Assembly (NCBI GenBank): GCA_021846605.1
Contig: JAJZWQ010000135.1
Location: 1-8,678, forward strand
Length of the DNA: 8,678 nt
Reading direction: 5' to 3'
DNA from: Bacillota bacterium
GTDB lineage: Bacteria; Bacillota_E; RBS10-35; JAJYVN01
This document shows positions 8,327 to 8,678 of the stretch, piece by piece. The notes under the pieces were generated by a model, which saw only the letters and a program-made list of their open reading frames with translations, was not told where the DNA came from and ran no database searches. Position numbers and translations under genes: made by a program. How positions within the stretch are numbered: the stretch's first letter is position 1; each line of letters begins with the position of its first letter.

Positions 8327-8578
8327 ATGTCCGATTGGCTTGAGCTCTTCAACGGCCGGGACCTCACGGGTTGGCGCGGGCGATCGGAACCCCACACCTG
8401 GAGCGTGGTGGGCGGGGTGCGGCTGGCTCCGGACACCCCCGAGGCCTTTGAGGCGGAGCCCGGTACCGGGGTGTTGTTGAACAGTGAGCGCGGGCGAACC
8501 GTCGATCTCCACAGCGACCTAGTACAACGTTCCGCAAGTTCGTTCCCGATGGTGGCCCAATGCCCTACCAGGGACTGA
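8327..8578 (+). pseudogene. DUF1080 / 3-keto-disaccharide hydrolase-type gene, 5' fragment truncated by insertion
   Basis: DUF1080 (PF06439) proteins are concanavalin-like beta-sandwich glycan enzymes or binding modules, some shown to act as 3-keto-disaccharide hydrolases. The ATG is well supported by GAGGGGGAG 7 bases upstream. Residues 1-64 match the start of the family: DWLELFNGRDLTGWRGR, then TWSVVGGVRLAP, then GVLLNSERGRTVDLHSDL. The family then continues with a strand such as FGDxExHxEF and an N-S-G-V block. Here the text instead changes to VQRSASSFPMVAQCPTRD and stops at 8576-8578, giving 83 aa where about 190 or more is usual. The switch falls at about 8520-8524, where foreign DNA begins. 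There is no signal peptide. The truncated product is very unlikely to fold. The family call is from remembered consensus and is fairly secure; the disruption is inferred from it. Confidence 0.75.
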
Positions 8579-8678
8579 GCAGGAAGCCGAACTGGTCGAT
8601 GAGCTGGGTGAGGAGTTCGTCGCAGGTTCCGAGGTAGGGAGTGGGCTCCCAGCGGCCCCGCCTGCCCGCCATGTCGAG
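8523..8678 (-). mobile_element. Right end of a probable insertion sequence inserted in the DUF1080 gene
   Basis: From about 8523 the sequence no longer continues the DUF1080 gene. A 42-base non-coding stretch starting TACAACGTTCCGCAAGTTCG would be the IS end, and the minus-strand ORF that follows would be its transposase. The junction holds CTAG at 8519-8522, which could be part of a target duplication; 4-bp YTAR-type targets are known for IS701-like elements, but one end cannot prove this. The other end and its inverted repeat are outside the window, so the boundary is approximate and the family is unassigned. Confidence 0.5.
8565..8678 (-). CDS. C-terminal end of a probable transposase (cut by window edge)
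   Basis: A minus-strand frame is open from the right edge to a TAG at 8565-8567, giving 37 residues. They read LDMAGRRGRWEPTPYLGTCD followed by ELLTQLIDQFGFLLSPW. Third codon positions are GC-rich and the segment looks like a compact protein C terminus (a basic W-E-P turn, then an amphipathic helix). It ends 42 bases before the point where the DUF1080 gene is interrupted, as transposase genes do near an IS end. The catalytic residues are outside the window. I do not recognise the family with confidence; the call rests mainly on context. Confidence 0.45.
   Translation of the reverse strand, partial: LDMAGRRGRWEPTPYLGTCDELLTQLIDQFGFLLSPW

Overview
The window is a GC-rich (by eye close to 70%) piece of bacterial chromosome. 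Coding frames have strong G/C bias at third positions, GTG and TTG starts occur beside ATG, and several gene ends carry perfect GC-rich hairpins without a T run. The organism cannot be fixed from this. A high-GC Firmicute of the Symbiobacterium type, or a Chloroflexota/Armatimonadota-like bacterium, would fit the mix of a TPP-controlled thiC, a double YbjQ-domain protein, a sulfatase and a DUF1080 protein. I hold that guess weakly.

Layout. At the left edge, the first 34 codons of a probable nucleotidyltransferase run out of the window on the minus strand (1-102). Divergent from it is a textbook TPP riboswitch (292-387), followed by a leader with a possible alternative stem and a complete long-form thiC (483-2246, GTG start) that ends in a 12-bp hairpin. 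Next, on the minus strand, is a 12-TM APC-superfamily amino acid permease (2385-3770) with its own 14-bp hairpin. Divergent from the permease is a complete orphan cytochrome P450 (3917-5260). Thirteen bases after it lies a GNAT acetyltransferase gene that is broken: a 5-bp tandem duplication (CCCAG CCCAG) shifts the frame just before the acetyl-CoA-binding loop, and a second lesion follows about 130 bp later.

The right part holds a minus-strand, cytoplasmic-looking sulfatase (5870-7228) whose stop codon lies inside the loop of a 14-bp inverted repeat shared with the GNAT remnant. Upstream of it, also on the minus strand, is a protein made of two YbjQ-type (PF01906) domains (7319-8170). Divergent from that gene is the start of a DUF1080/3-keto-disaccharide hydrolase gene (8327 onward). 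It is cut after about 65 codons by foreign DNA that carries the C-terminal end of a minus-strand transposase-like ORF and runs off the right edge.

How the genes fit together. This is not one operon. thiC is a self-contained thiamine-biosynthesis unit under TPP control. The permease, P450 and GNAT are separately oriented accessory genes with no redox partner or pathway enzyme beside them. The sulfatase and the interrupted DUF1080 gene suggest former use of sulfated or other carbohydrates. With one IS-type disruption and one frameshifted gene, the right half looks like accessory DNA under decay. I found no CRISPR array, tRNA, rRNA or clear new multi-gene system.
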